Positions 1-12,119 of a stretch of DNA of 64,000 nucleotides are shown in pieces (the stretch's first letter is position 1; the number at the start of each line of letters is the position of its first letter). The DNA lies in the NCBI GenBank assembly GCA_025345505.1, contig JANVCC010010406.1, positions 11,806,764 to 11,870,763 on the forward strand, read 5' to 3'. The position numbers and the translations under genes are program-made. This stretch comes from Todiramphus chloris collaris. Its lineage: Eukaryota > Chordata > Aves > Coraciiformes > Alcedinidae. Under the pieces are notes generated by a model. The model worked only from the letters and a program-made list of their open reading frames with translations. It was not told the origin of the DNA and did no database searches.

Positions 1-326
1 AGCCAAGAAAAGACACTAACCTAATGCCTGACAGATCTGCAAATACCAGTCACCATCTGAGTCACAGGGAGTTTTACTGTTGACAGGGGGTGGTAGAGTT
101 GTTCTGTTGCAGACGTTTAATGTCCAATGTTAAAGGTCTCAACTACAGTATAAAATTCTTCCAAGAATAAGTCTCATTTCCTTTTAGAATTTGGCTTTCC
201 TTTTTATCATACACAGAAATCATCTCAAAATACACAGTAACTCATGGTTTGTAAATGTGACAGAAGTTTTATTCAGATTGTATATCCAAACTGTTTATGC
301 TAATGATGACAAATTTTATTGTTCAG

Positions 327-482
327 ATTGATGCTCTGGAGACCGTTTTGCAGTCTGTCCTTGAAGCAAAACCTGGTCCAGAATCAGCTGAAGAAGTCAA
401 GGAATTAGAGCAGAAGTCACAGTGTGCAGAATCAGAAGAAACAGAGCAGTCTAAAGCACCTGAGTACTACAGCCGATTCAAG
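327..482 (+). CDS. MRPS27: MRPS27 penultimate coding exon
   Basis: This exon encodes 52 residues of mitochondrial small-subunit ribosomal protein mS27 (MRPS27), a metazoan-specific mitoribosome protein with PPR-like helices. Its start follows a TTTTATTGTTCAG acceptor and it ends in TTCAAG before a GTGAGA donor, phase 0 at both ends. The frame ends with EETEQSKAPEYYSRFK, which matches the human segment EETEQSKLPQYLERFK closely. Upstream it is acidic and Glu/Ser-rich, a variable linker in the family. The exon joins in frame to 4412. Earlier exons lie left of the window. In human, MRPS27 is the tail-to-tail neighbour of MAP1B, which supports the call. The 5' boundary is inferred from the acceptor alone, because the open frame continues upstream into the intron. 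Confidence 0.94.
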
Positions 483-3400
483 GTGAGAGAATTTCATTTA
501 TCTAAGTATTTGAAGCCATAGCAGATCTCCATAATATATAGTAGCAAATACATATCCAGGCTTATTATGGCTATTGGACTGACATCCCTTCAGTGCATCA
601 GAAGTCCCACCTGCCATTTTTGAAACTGATGTCACCTTACATTTTCACTTCACAGAAGCAGCAGCAGCCTACAAAGACATGAATGCTCAAGGCCACTTGT
701 CTTTTGTCTGTCTGCTTGGATTTTATCTTCACTTTTCATACATCAAAATGATAAATAACAGTCCTGTTCCTGAAAGTGGTATGTCTTTAGAGATACGTTA
801 TCTGACCTTGTGTGGGCTCTTGCTCATTAAAATAAATTGTAATAGGCATGTGACCATCCTGAATTATTGTCTGTTTGTGTATGTCACACAAACAGTTCAT
901 CATTAGAGCACACCTATATAACGGGTGCATTTTATTTGATCATCTCATAGCTATATGACAGTCTCATTTTATTTTACCATCTCTGGTTTGTACTGTGGTA
1001 AAAATCAAATACCCTAAGTTAAAAGTAATCTAGCTTTTAGTTCCACGAGCAGTAATCTTTCCATAGTCCATCACTTTCCTCTGCTGCTGTCATGATCTGG
1101 GCAAGGTGTTCTGGATACAAACTGCTCTTCTAAAGAAGTTTCAAAAGTTAAAAGACTAATACCCTGTGTTTTCACCTCACGCATACACTTCTTTAGTTTT
1201 ATTTACATAAATTATTTGCCACTGATCTTTAGATATTAAATTTGCTTTGTAGGTGCTTAGAATTTTTTAATTAAAGTGTTGGGGAATCAGTGCTCAGCAT
1301 GTGATAATTAATGCGATACAGTGAATTAGGTAAACACAAGTGCCCTTTGAAGGAGGGAGCAGTGCATTTTATGAGTCTCCCATTGTCTAGTCTTGAAGAA
1401 AATAATGTAGAGTGCTCGAAACAAGCCCTAGATGTCAAACTCAAGGCAGACTAGAGCCAAGAGGGTAGCTTCCTCCTCACCTCAGCATTTACACGAGTTT
1501 CTTAATTAACCCCAGTTAATTCCCTGATGTGGCAGTGAGTGCCCTGACTTTGAGCCAACAAACTATAGTCCCAATACTTAGCTCTAAACTCTCACCAGAA
1601 GAGTCTGAATATAAGACAGATTCACCCCTCATGTGAAGTTTAGGCATGCAACAGTAAGTTATATGTATATATTCCACAATTTCTTGACTGTCTGGATGAG
1701 AAAAGGAGCTCACAAGTAAGAATGACATTTCAGCTAAACCTGAAAGAGCTCTTGGACTCTTGTCTCAAATCCATTAGGCCAGCACCAGCCAGTCTTCCCA
1801 ATTGAAACCCTGGATACCTGTGGGCCTGGTTCACAGGGCAGAGAAGTTCACTAGAAATCCATACAAGTTTGCGGGAAGATGTCAGCTCTGAAGCAACCTG
1901 GTGATGTTGGTATTCACAGCTGCTGTCCCAGCACAGATCACCTGCCCCTTGTGTGATGTAATCTCAACATAGGATTTGCACTCCTGCTGCTGGAAACACT
2001 TCAGTTGCACTTTGTCCATCCCTGCATTAACCAGCATGTCCCTTCAACTCAAAACCAATTGCTTCTATCTCCTGCTTGCCAAGTGCTCCTTCAGAAGTCA
2101 TACACCTGGGTATGTGAGGAAAACCATGTGGATTTGCCCCAGACATACAGTTCCTTGCATAGAACTGTAGCTTGTTCTGCATGACTTTTAACACACTTGG
2201 GCTCCACGTCTCATACCAACCTTCAGGACAGCTATTTGTGGAAGTATCTGAAAAAGCCACAGCAGCCTAACATAAAATATGTGAGAGGCGGCTTTTTCTT
2301 CATTTCCACTAAAACAAACGGGACTTGAAGGCATTTGGCTCTTTCTAGATAAAGCTTTTAAAGCTGTAATTTAGACTCTCTGACTGACACTGTCATTTGT
2401 GTTGTAATTACTTGTTTTCAGATCCCATATGCTGAGGCTTACTACGTAGTACAGTGTTTGTCAGGCAATTTCTTTCATGTGTCAGTGATCAATGGGCAAG
2501 CATTTCATCACATAAATGATGGAAACACCCTTTCTAAAGCAGTGCTCCTTCTCTGAATGTTTGCATGCAGAGCCCTGGACAGTGTTTGTATAAATCAATA
2601 ATTTAGCCACTTAAGAATGTGCCCTTTTGGTACCTTCCAGACATAGAGAGCCTACTCCTTTCCTACATGAGTTTCATTAACGTATCGCAGCAGAGTGGGG
2701 AAGATTCCAGTAGTTCAGTGGTACCAGCAATGACTTGAGATAAGCCCTACTGTTTCCAGTTTCTTGCCTTTCTCTAGTTCAGTTTCATACTGCTTAGGTT
2801 CAGTCCATAAATCCCCTTTTCAGCACATCTGTGGTAGTCGTTAGAGGGAGAGTCTGCAGGACCTAAACCAGTATGTTTAAACTGGGTATCTAATCTGTGA
2901 ACATCAGTATTGTCAGGTTTCTTCACCAGACCTAAGCTGTGCAGCTTCTTCATGTTTCCCACTTGTGCATTGTAAGTTATTGACATCACAAACAAAATAG
3001 AGATGAATACACCTAAATATTACTGTTTGGTTTTAGTCCATTAGCTTCAAAGCCATTGGTTTTGTTTTCATTCTTTATTATAAAATCAAAAACCAGAGCC
3101 AAATACCCAATCCCCTCAGACCTGCATGTCTAGCATTTTAGTCTTCTATCTTCTGTCCAGTTCAAACCTTCAAGAATCTGGCAAACACCACAAAGTCTGC
3201 AGTTGTGGGCTAAGTCAGAGAGAAGTGGAGACCCCTCAGAGGGACAAGAACAAGGCAGAGCCTCAAAAGAGGAGCTGAGGGTCAGTGCCTTTCCGGATTA
3301 TTGCCAGCATGGGCTGGGTTAAGAGGGGCATTGAGGCTAGCAGCACAGCACATAAGTTTCCAGTGGTAACTAGAAGTGGAAGTCTGGCTATCTTCATGGC

Positions 3401-4411
3401 CCCAGACTTGCAACTTTGTCTGGAGGAGAATGATCACCACATCTCCTTTACATCATCCTGAATTGCAGAACCACCTTTATTCAAAGGCTACCTTCCATGG
3501 ATGTGTCTTTCTTTAGGACACATGCTAGTGTGGGGCTCAGTATAAGCGTTTATAACAATTAGGAAAATGAGTTACTATCCAATGAGTGAGCAAGAGGTAA
3601 AGAATCTGCCAGTGCCATGTCATCTTCCTTCCCCAGGAAATTCCTTGGTTGTGTATCTGCACTTTTTTAAGGCAATTAATCAGATTGTTAGTAAGCCATC
3701 AGGGTAAAGATTCCAGAAAGCCAGAAGTAGTGTCACTGGATGATTCGTCATCTTAAGTGAATTAACATTTTCATGCTGTATGAAATCTAGTTAAGTAAAA
3801 CTCAAGAAAGAAATAGTGCACAGTTTCTTAAGTCCTGCTCTTAGTTTCCGTGTAGAATATCCCTAAAAAAATATCCCTTGTCTGTGTAAGCATAGTTAAG
3901 ACTCAGATCACAGTACCTGTATGGAAGAAAAATCATGGGAGTTACTTAGTAAGTCATTAGCAAGAGAGAATTTAGAGTGATGTGCATCTGTTGAAAGGAA
4001 TGCTAATGCAGGCAGTGTGGAGCAGTTGTTGGATTGGTTTTGAGGTAAGGCACAAACCCAAGGTGTTTAGATTATATTTATTGTAGTTGACTTGTTCGCT
4101 GATCTTCGTTGATACCAGATAACACCTTGTAAAAACAAGAAGAATTTCATTGGTTGATGAAAATGAAAGTTAATTGGTTTTAGTTTATTGCTCAAAAGGA
4201 AAATATTCTAGAGGTTAGCATTTCAAGAAATGGTTCCAGCTACCACAGTCAAAACACTTTGGGATAAAATAGATACCTAGCCTGTGTAGGCCAGCTAATA
4301 GACTCAAACAGTGATGTGTTAGTTGTTACAGGGAAGTATTTTGTGGCTGATTATTTTGTGACTGACTGTCTCTTTCCTTCTCACTGCCCAACAAATCCCT
4401 TTTTATGACAG
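483..4411 (+). other. MRPS27: MRPS27 last intron
   Basis: GT-AG intron of about 3.9 kb between the last two MRPS27 coding exons. The donor is GTGAGA and the acceptor is TTTTTATGACAG after a pyrimidine-rich stretch. I see no exon, RNA gene or recognisable transposon in it. The short open frames on both strands show no similarity to known proteins that I can recognise. Confidence 0.85.
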
Positions 4412-4651
4412 GAGCTGTACTCTAAGCTGCATTCACTTGGCAAGGTTGAATTTCAAAGCCTGTTAACCCTGACCACCCAACTTGTTGAGAAAAAGCTGCC
4501 AGCATGTGAAGTGGAAGACATTGCAAAACATGATCAGAAGCTAAAGGAGTGGGAGCAAGAACAAGCATTTCTCATCGAGAGAGAAAGAGAAATGAGAGAG
4601 AAGGCTAAGCAGGAAATGGAAGCTAGGAAGCTAGCTGAAGCATCTGCTTAG
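4412..4651 (+). CDS. MRPS27: MRPS27 terminal coding exon
   Basis: Last 79 residues plus TAG stop of mitoribosomal protein mS27. The frame opens with [20 protein letters not shown] and continues [18 protein letters not shown], matching human [20 protein letters not shown] and TTQLVKEKLSTCEAEDIA. The C-terminus is a charged helix with repeated Glu/Arg/Lys ([14 protein letters not shown]) ending in ASA, as in human. The acceptor at 4410-4411 gives phase 0, matching the previous exon. The protein acts in the mitochondrial matrix on the small ribosomal subunit. No disabling changes are seen. The identification is close to certain. Only the earlier two thirds of the protein are missing, because they lie outside the window. 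Confidence 0.97.
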   Translation, partial: ELYSKLHSLGKVEFQSLLTLTTQLVEKKLPACEVEDIAKHDQKLKEWEQEQAFLIEREREMREKAKQEMEARKLAEASA

Positions 4652-4775
4652 TATTAGAACTCAGAGACTACCATAGTGGTATGTGTTGCTCTGTCAGAGA
4701 ACCCAAGTGCTCACCATTGTTAATATTTCACTTCAGTCCTGCTGCAAGTGTGACTATATGTGACTGGTACACACA

Positions 4776-4781
4776 AATAAA
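4776..4781 (+). terminator. MRPS27: MRPS27 poly(A) signal AATAAA
   Basis: Canonical AATAAA 125 bases after the MRPS27 stop codon, followed at once by a T/GT-rich stretch (CTTCTTCTGTTTTGCTTG) typical of a downstream cleavage element. This gives a short 3' UTR of about 150 bases. Longer 3' ends cannot be excluded. Confidence 0.75.
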
Positions 4782-4799
4782 ACTTCTTCTGTTTTGCTT

Positions 4800-7700
4800 G
4801 TTTCCTGATGTAAAGCGCATATGGTTTAGAAATCTTCATCCTTGTATAGGATATATTTTCTTTCTACCATTTGTCAGGCAGGGAGTGGGATGGAGACAAC
4901 AAAAAGTAACAAAGGCATAAGAAGTAGCTTGCCTGTGATGAAACGTTTAGAGGGTGGAGGGAACAAAACAAGAGGGAAGAATTTCAAACACAAGTTGTTT
5001 CAGTAGGGGTTTCTCACAGGAAAGAATGCCTTGGCTACTCTGAACTTCAGACACTAAGAGGATTAACATATATCAATTGCTTTTTTTTTATTTTCCAGCT
5101 CATTTGGAAAACTCAGGCTACTGTAAGTGGACTTGGAAGTCTAACTGTATTTAAAACTACTTTTTAAAGAGTTTCATCACAGTGAGTTAGAACTTTTACA
5201 GGCGCTCAGCTGTGCCTTCCCTCTAAGGAAGGTCGAATTTCTGACTGTACTAGTGCTGATCTGCTCCATTTTTAAGGTCAGTAGAGAAGCATGCACAATA
5301 ACCTTGACACACACGAAGGAACCTCATACTGCACCACAGTTTTCTTTTATATTCTGGGCACTGTTTTGTGGGGGTTTTGACCTAATTCCCTTCTTGTCTC
5401 AGCTGTGAACGCAGTCGTGAGATTGGTAAAACAATGTAGCTATTCACACAGAGCGCAAGGAAACTACAAGGGAGGAAAGGATCATAGAGCATTGGTTTTG
5501 GGATGCATCAGGATCCATCTCTGCTTACATTTCCTGCCACCACTGAATCTCATCAGACGCAGACAGCAACTTTGTGCAGCTTATGGCAGAGAAAGTTCCT
5601 TGAAAACAGAAATACTGTAGCAACAGCCCTGTTGTGTTGCACTTCATTACGGCAACAATGTTTTTTGTCACTGCATTTTACCACAGGGTCTGATAAGCAT
5701 TTCCAGTTTTACTGTGCACCTGTCTAGTCTTACAGTGATAAAACTCATATCACAAACTCACTGTAAATCTAGTGGGAATGCACTGCAAACCTGTCAACTG
5801 AACTTACTTTAAGTGTAGGAAAGCGTTTTATCCACGTACACCAAATACTTCCCTTATTTCCAGCACTTATTTCCAGCAAACGAACTCAGAGCCCCATTGC
5901 TCTTTCATATCCAAGAACTTGGGAGTGAGATCCTTCACCCCTCCTCGTCAGCAAGTCCCATACTTTCTCCCATACTGAAGTAAGAGAGTGCTGTCTCCAG
6001 GTAAGTGGATGATTTTGTGGCTTTATCTAACTAAAGCATCAGTGGACTTTCCTGGCAACTTTTCTCAAGTCTCCCAGGGTTTTTCCTCTTTCTTAATCTA
6101 AATGCTTTCTGATTGATCAAAGTTAGGGACTCTTAAGGGAGAGTAGGAGGCCAAAATGCCTTTAAGAACAATTTTGTTAAACCTGGTGGTTTTGAAGAGG
6201 TCAGCGCTCCTAGTCCAGCCTCAGGAGAACGGAGTGTCACTTCCCTGACCACATATTTCAGTTCTTCAGAGGACATGGGTTTTACCTCCAAAGGTTCACC
6301 AATCTCTCCTGTACCACCTCTCCCTCTTGGGATCATCTCTATACTATCACAGTGTTAAGACCTTCCTAGCTGATACATGGCCTCTAGCCACTGCAACTGC
6401 TGATCCTGTTGCTTATGAGACGCTGTTTGGCTAGGCCGCAACAGGCACTGACACATTTCCCCTTATTTCTTGTTAGCATCTGTTTCTTGGCAGCAAAATC
6501 AGCCTGCCTGTTTCTGGCTCCACCTCCACTCTCCCTCACCCTGCTCAGTAGACTGGTGAAGCTGCTGATGTTAATTGAGCTCTAGCAAGCTGACAGCTGC
6601 CATGCCCCCTGCTCTCACACAGGATGCTTCACTTCCCCCATGACAAAACCCCCTTTCCATTTATTTAGACTTAACTATTACAGCAATAAGGGAAAAGAAA
6701 AAAAGCATCCTGTAAGCTCAGAGTAGGCTGTTAATGAATATTACAAATTGCCTCCTTGCTTTAATCCAGGCACTGTGGATTTGAATGCTCTGAGCCCAGT
6801 CCAAAGCCTAAATTAAAACAGTGTAGATAGAACCTTTCTCTGCATTTGCCAGAATCTCCTCCCATAGCCCCTTCTGCCCTTGGGAGCGGGGTGTTTTGCT
6901 GCCAAATGCTTTGCAGGCACCAAAGCAGATTCCTGGGGCTAGATGGACACCAAACCCAAAACCTGCAGCAGGGGGTCTACACCACTTGTAGCCTAAGGAG
7001 CCAAAAGTTTTGCCAAGCCCTTTCATTTATCTGTACTCTAGATATTGCTCTGAGAGAGAAACCAATTCTGACACTTCCACCAGCTGGGTCAGCTGCACAC
7101 CAGGGCCCCTTTTCCCTACCCCTCATGGCCCAGCCATTTCTCCATGATCCAGTAGCCTCCATCTTGCTTCTCCCCACCCCAGGTCTCACCACTGCCTCAA
7201 TAGCCATCAGTTTCTGCCAAACAAGTGTTGTCCTCACCTAGCGAATCCTCACATTTCCCACAAGCCTACCTGCACCCTCTTGAACTCTCCAGCAATCCTC
7301 ATTGCTGCTTCCCCTTTGACCTCTCCTTTGATCCCCTTCAAGTTCCTTCTGTATATCATCTCATATTTCTTTCCCTTCTCCAAGGAGGGGGGCATGTCTC
7401 TTGCACCCCTACCTCAGAAAGCAATGTGCCCCCAGCTCTGCAGATAGCAAGCAGTCCAGGGCACTGAGCATTTGAGCACCCTGAGGTTTGGGGCCCCTGG
7501 ACACAGCTCAGACTGAAGAGGTTGGAAGCATGAATTAGCAGCTGAAGCCTGAGGGGTGGGAGGAAGGTGCTCTCCCCTGCCTGGTAGCTTTGAACAAGGT
7601 CAACACTAAGACATTGAGATGGGCTATGTCACAGACCAGTGCTGTTCAGGTGTGTGCTTGGCTTCCTAGGGCAGACATGGACAGTAGCTGTGCACCATGA

Positions 7701-10700
7701 ACACAGCAACATGAAAAGATCAACAGAATGTCAACTAAGTCAGCTTGATTTACCTGCTTTTCTCCTTCCCACTCTAGGAAAAGTAAGTTAGACTTGACTG
7801 TTTGCCCCTCTTGCATAACTCATGTCAAACACACAACCTGTTTTTCAGCTACTGACTGCATTAACTCTTACGTTTGTAGAACACTTCTGTCAACACGTAG
7901 GAAAGAAACGGTGCCCCAGATAGTCAAAAGCCCTTCTGCCCAGATGCCTGTGGTTTTGTGTGCACTCCCGTGGTAGCCGTCACTTGCTGTGATGCAGCTG
8001 GCTGCATTTAGAAGTGGGGCTAAGAAGTCATACAGCAGCTTTTGATCTGCTGCTGCTGCTTAAACGTGAGCTCTGGTACTAAGGGAAGAATGTGGATGTG
8101 TGTGTATATGCATATTTAAAAAAAAAAGGAAAAGGAAAATACTTCTGTACTCTACAAATAAGAAGCTTCTGAGTTCATCCAATCCTGCACCCTGGTACTC
8201 AGTAGATGCAAGGTCATTACCCAATGAGCACTTCTTCACTAGGACACTCAAGCTTTTTGAAATGTCACTGCTCCTTGCTGCCTAGACCTCTCTGTATGTG
8301 GATGGGACTGGCAAAATATTTTCTGCAGGGGACAGACCAAAATTTTTCTTTGTAGTAACACCTTTTTCTGGATCGCTTTCCTAGAAACACTCCTTCGCTT
8401 CCTGTTTTCGCTTGTGACTGCAGCTGTGGTTTGGGTTAAAGCTCTTGCAGTTTCTCCCTTGACAGTGTATTTCTAAATCCCAGGAGTACATCTTCCTATG
8501 TGAAAGTTTTTGAATCATTTCCCTACTCATTATCCTGGTGTTTGTATAGCTAAAGGTAGAGGAAAATCTCCCAGTGCTGTACACGTGTGTGCGCAGTTTG
8601 GTGCCTGTGCATGCAAACAAGGCGACAGGCAGCCTGAATAATAGCTGCCTGCAGTAGTGTTTATGGTGCAGCATTGCAGACTTGCACATTCTAGGCAGTG
8701 TCAACAGCTCACCTGTTGCCCCATGCATGGGAGACACCCTTCTATCAACATTTCTGCTCAACAGAAACCAGTAGAAGTGCAAAGCCTGTTTGGTATGTTG
8801 CTGTGAATTCAGCTGCTATTAGGGGAAAAAAAGCAGCACTTTAAAGGTTAAAGCTCTTCCTTTTTATTGAAAAAGGAGTTCCAAATTCAAACCCATGGCA
8901 GACACCAAACACGCTGCTGATTAGGCAAGCAAATAACTCTTTCTCCCACAAGTGTCACTGGCAGAACACTTCCAGTGAAGCGCTGAAGGTCATTATCCAT
9001 TATTCACAAGAGGAAAATTACATATTTATTCCCTTGCAGCTCAAATAAATGTTGCCTGAAGCCTCGCACAGATGGGCCCTATTTATGGTAACACCCAACC
9101 TTGCCAAGATAAGGTTACTAGATGCTCTCAGACCCAGACACTGTATCCTACACACAGTCTGGTACTGAGTCCCTTCCCACAGCTTCTAAGCACCTGCTCT
9201 CTCCCTCAGTGGCCTGTCCCAGCTGCTTGGCTACCCATTCCAGGGCTCTCTGGTCACCCTAAAACTGTGGGACCAGGATGATGACCTACCTCAGCTGCAA
9301 ATAAAGGTTGGTTCGTGCAACAGGGTTTCTTACCTGAGCAGTTGTCACTGTGCCACTGTGACAGCCTGGGGCACAGGTTAGCAAGTGTCCTCTCTTCGGC
9401 CACCTCCTTAGGAAGCTGGAGTCACAGTTACTAAAGGGAACTGCACTTTGAGGGATTCAAGATGTGCTCCACTTAACAGCATCAGATTTTGCAAATAATG
9501 CTGCTCATTTTTCTGGGGTTGTTACAAAGGAACTACAGTTACGTAAGAACTACAACTGCAACTTGTAAAATTTATTTCTAGTGAGTATTGGAGCACATTT
9601 GTGGAAAGTACAGTTAAATTCGCCTTCCCAGAAATTTAAATGCTGAGATGAGGGCAGGATCTTCAATTGTAGAAGAAAAACTACTGCTTACCTGAGTGAC
9701 AACCAACTTGAACTTGGGACTCTTTTGGAGAACTGTGGAGAATGAAGTATAGGTCAAGAATTTGTGACAAAACGTTAGTTCAAGAGTAACTTAAGACACC
9801 AGATGTGATAGGAAACTACACCATCTACTCTGGGTCAGTCTCCCCATGGAAATATATGTATCTTTCAGTAATCACAAAGTTGTCACTGAACTCAGCTAGC
9901 AATTGCATAGTACTAACTGTCGCTGCTCTTAAACCTTTCTGATAAATGCAAGTCTGCTCAACCCATTCTGAACTGTGGGTGCCTCAGATGCTTAAATAGC
10001 ATTAGAACCCCATTGATAAGTACATTAGATTATCAGACAAAATCCAGCTTTCGGTGTATCTTGTTCATTGCAAATCCTGACAGTTCCTCCTTTAAATGAA
10101 TTGGGAGAGAAACTTCCAGGCCTATTCTGGTCCTTACACATGGTAACTGCTGCTAGAGTTACATCTTTGGAAACTGTAAAGTCTCCCTGGAAATACTGAC
10201 TTGCACTCTGGGGGGGTTCATATTAAGTGGTCCAGTGGTTCTGTTTACCTTCAACTTTTAAAATCTGTACATCATGGCAGGCAGTTGTTTTGGCAGTGAA
10301 GCTGGAAGCAGATGCGCTCAACCTTCACCCCTGCCTTGCCAGATATTCACACTGAGGCCAGTGATGCTGGAATTACAGAACTGCAGAGAAGCAGCTACAT
10401 CAAGTGGTAAGGATGTGAGAACCAGCGAACAGAGCTTGTGCAGACTATGGCACCTGCTGATTTAGTTCTGTAGTTTGCAGTGCTTCGTTTCTGCTGACCA
10501 TACAGCAACAAGCAGCAAATCCCGTGGTAAGCTGAGAGCACTCAGCATTAGTAAGACTTTGGTGGTTTTGAGATGAATCTAAAGAGAGCACACACAGCAC
10601 AAGAGGACAGTGACCTGAGAGATTTCATGCTAGTGTGGGCTGGTTGTGTTTGTGGGAGATGAAAGAAAGGATCACAGCAGAAGGCAGTGGTCAAAAATTG

Positions 10701-12100
10701 TTTGCCAAGTGAAGGACATGGACAATGCTCATGTAGCAGAAGTACTGTGTGCCCAGAGACACGCTCTAGGAAGCCAAGGAGCTTTGTGGCAATGCTGGAA
10801 ATGAGCTGGAACTACGATGTGTCACCATGACTATTACTCAAGAGACCCCTGGACACCTCTCTTTCCCCCATCCTAGGAAACATGAAACCATGGAACCACG
10901 AAAAGCTAGTTTACTCCAAACCACAGAACACTAGAAATCCATATTAAACAGTCTCCAGACCTAGGATGCCACAAGACAGATCATTTAAATAGACTGAAAG
11001 GTCTGAGGGACCATCGTTTTCCCATGCCATCTGAAATACTGCATAAGCTGAATGAATTCGTTCATTAACAACATTAGTGAAAATTAAATTTATCCTCCTC
11101 AGCAGCTGTGTTAAAGAAAGCTTTCATTTGGCAGCTAGAAGCTGCAAGCCAAATGCTACAGAGCAAGCCAGCCTGCCCTTATCCACAGGTACCATAGGTG
11201 GTCCTCCCTGTGCAAATCCAGAACTTCATCCTGTGACAAACTGCAGGTGAATAATTGGTGTTGAGGCCTGACCTGGTCTGCTTTGCACAATCATTCTGAT
11301 ATACTTTAAGTAGCCTGATGCTACTCTACTACAACAGCTGCAAAAGCCTTGACGTAGACATATGCAGGATTATACCTGCGATACAAGACTTGAAGCAGTT
11401 GACCCCCCCTCATCTGGTTTTCATTTTTCTTTACACCACACTCGGCCCAGTTCAAGCCAAACACAGTATTTCTTATTAATGTCATCAGAACTTACAGATG
11501 ATACTTTACACACTGGAGATGCCTAAGGGCCCCCCCCAAAAAAGACTGCTGTCTGAGGGTGAAGGAGATACCACAGGGCCACTGCTGCTCCTGGGACCGA
11601 GCAGCCCTCCCTCCCTGCTGTCCCACCCTTTACCTGCTTTCATGTCACTCCCATGTCCCCGAGCTAAAAACCGTGTTGTCTGCTGCACCTCACCATGGCA
11701 GGCATCACAGTGGCAAGCAAAACTACAAAGGCAGAAAGCCCGGTCTTAGAGTGTCCATTTAACAGAAATAGAGGAAAGGACTGATGTTTATAAAAACCTA
11801 AACCGATAACCCAGCTTCCCCACATGCTCCATCCCCTCTCACTGGGATTCCTGGGCAGCAGTGGTCAGGAAGGGCCCATGTCCACTGGAGGTGAGCTGCA
11901 CACTCTTGTTAAACTGCAACAACTTTGGAAACAACCTCTTTTCTAAACTAGGGTGGGCTCAGTTTGATGTAACTTTATTAGGTATCACCCTTGACTCAAA
12001 CCCTTACTGAAAAATGAGGTGTTTTCTCATGCTGCTGAGGGATACAGAAATGAGAACAAACAGAATCCACATCATGGTACATCATGGTTATGTTTTACAG
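4800..12100. other. MRPS27-MAP1B intergenic region
   Basis: About 7.3 kb between two convergent 3' ends. Base composition is mixed, with moderately GC-rich stretches around 6.8-7.6 kb and 11.5-11.9 kb. Open frames of up to about 130 codons on either strand there (for example 6846-7241) show no domain I can recognise and overlap each other on opposite strands. No RNA gene, CR1 copy or LTR was recognised. Confidence 0.6.
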
Positions 12101-12119
12101 CAAGAGATAGAAGAAATCT

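Noticed and set aside
6846-7241. 131-codon plus-strand frame in the intergenic region
   Set aside because: No domain, an antisense frame overlaps it, and it sits in a locally GC-rich patch where stops are rarer.
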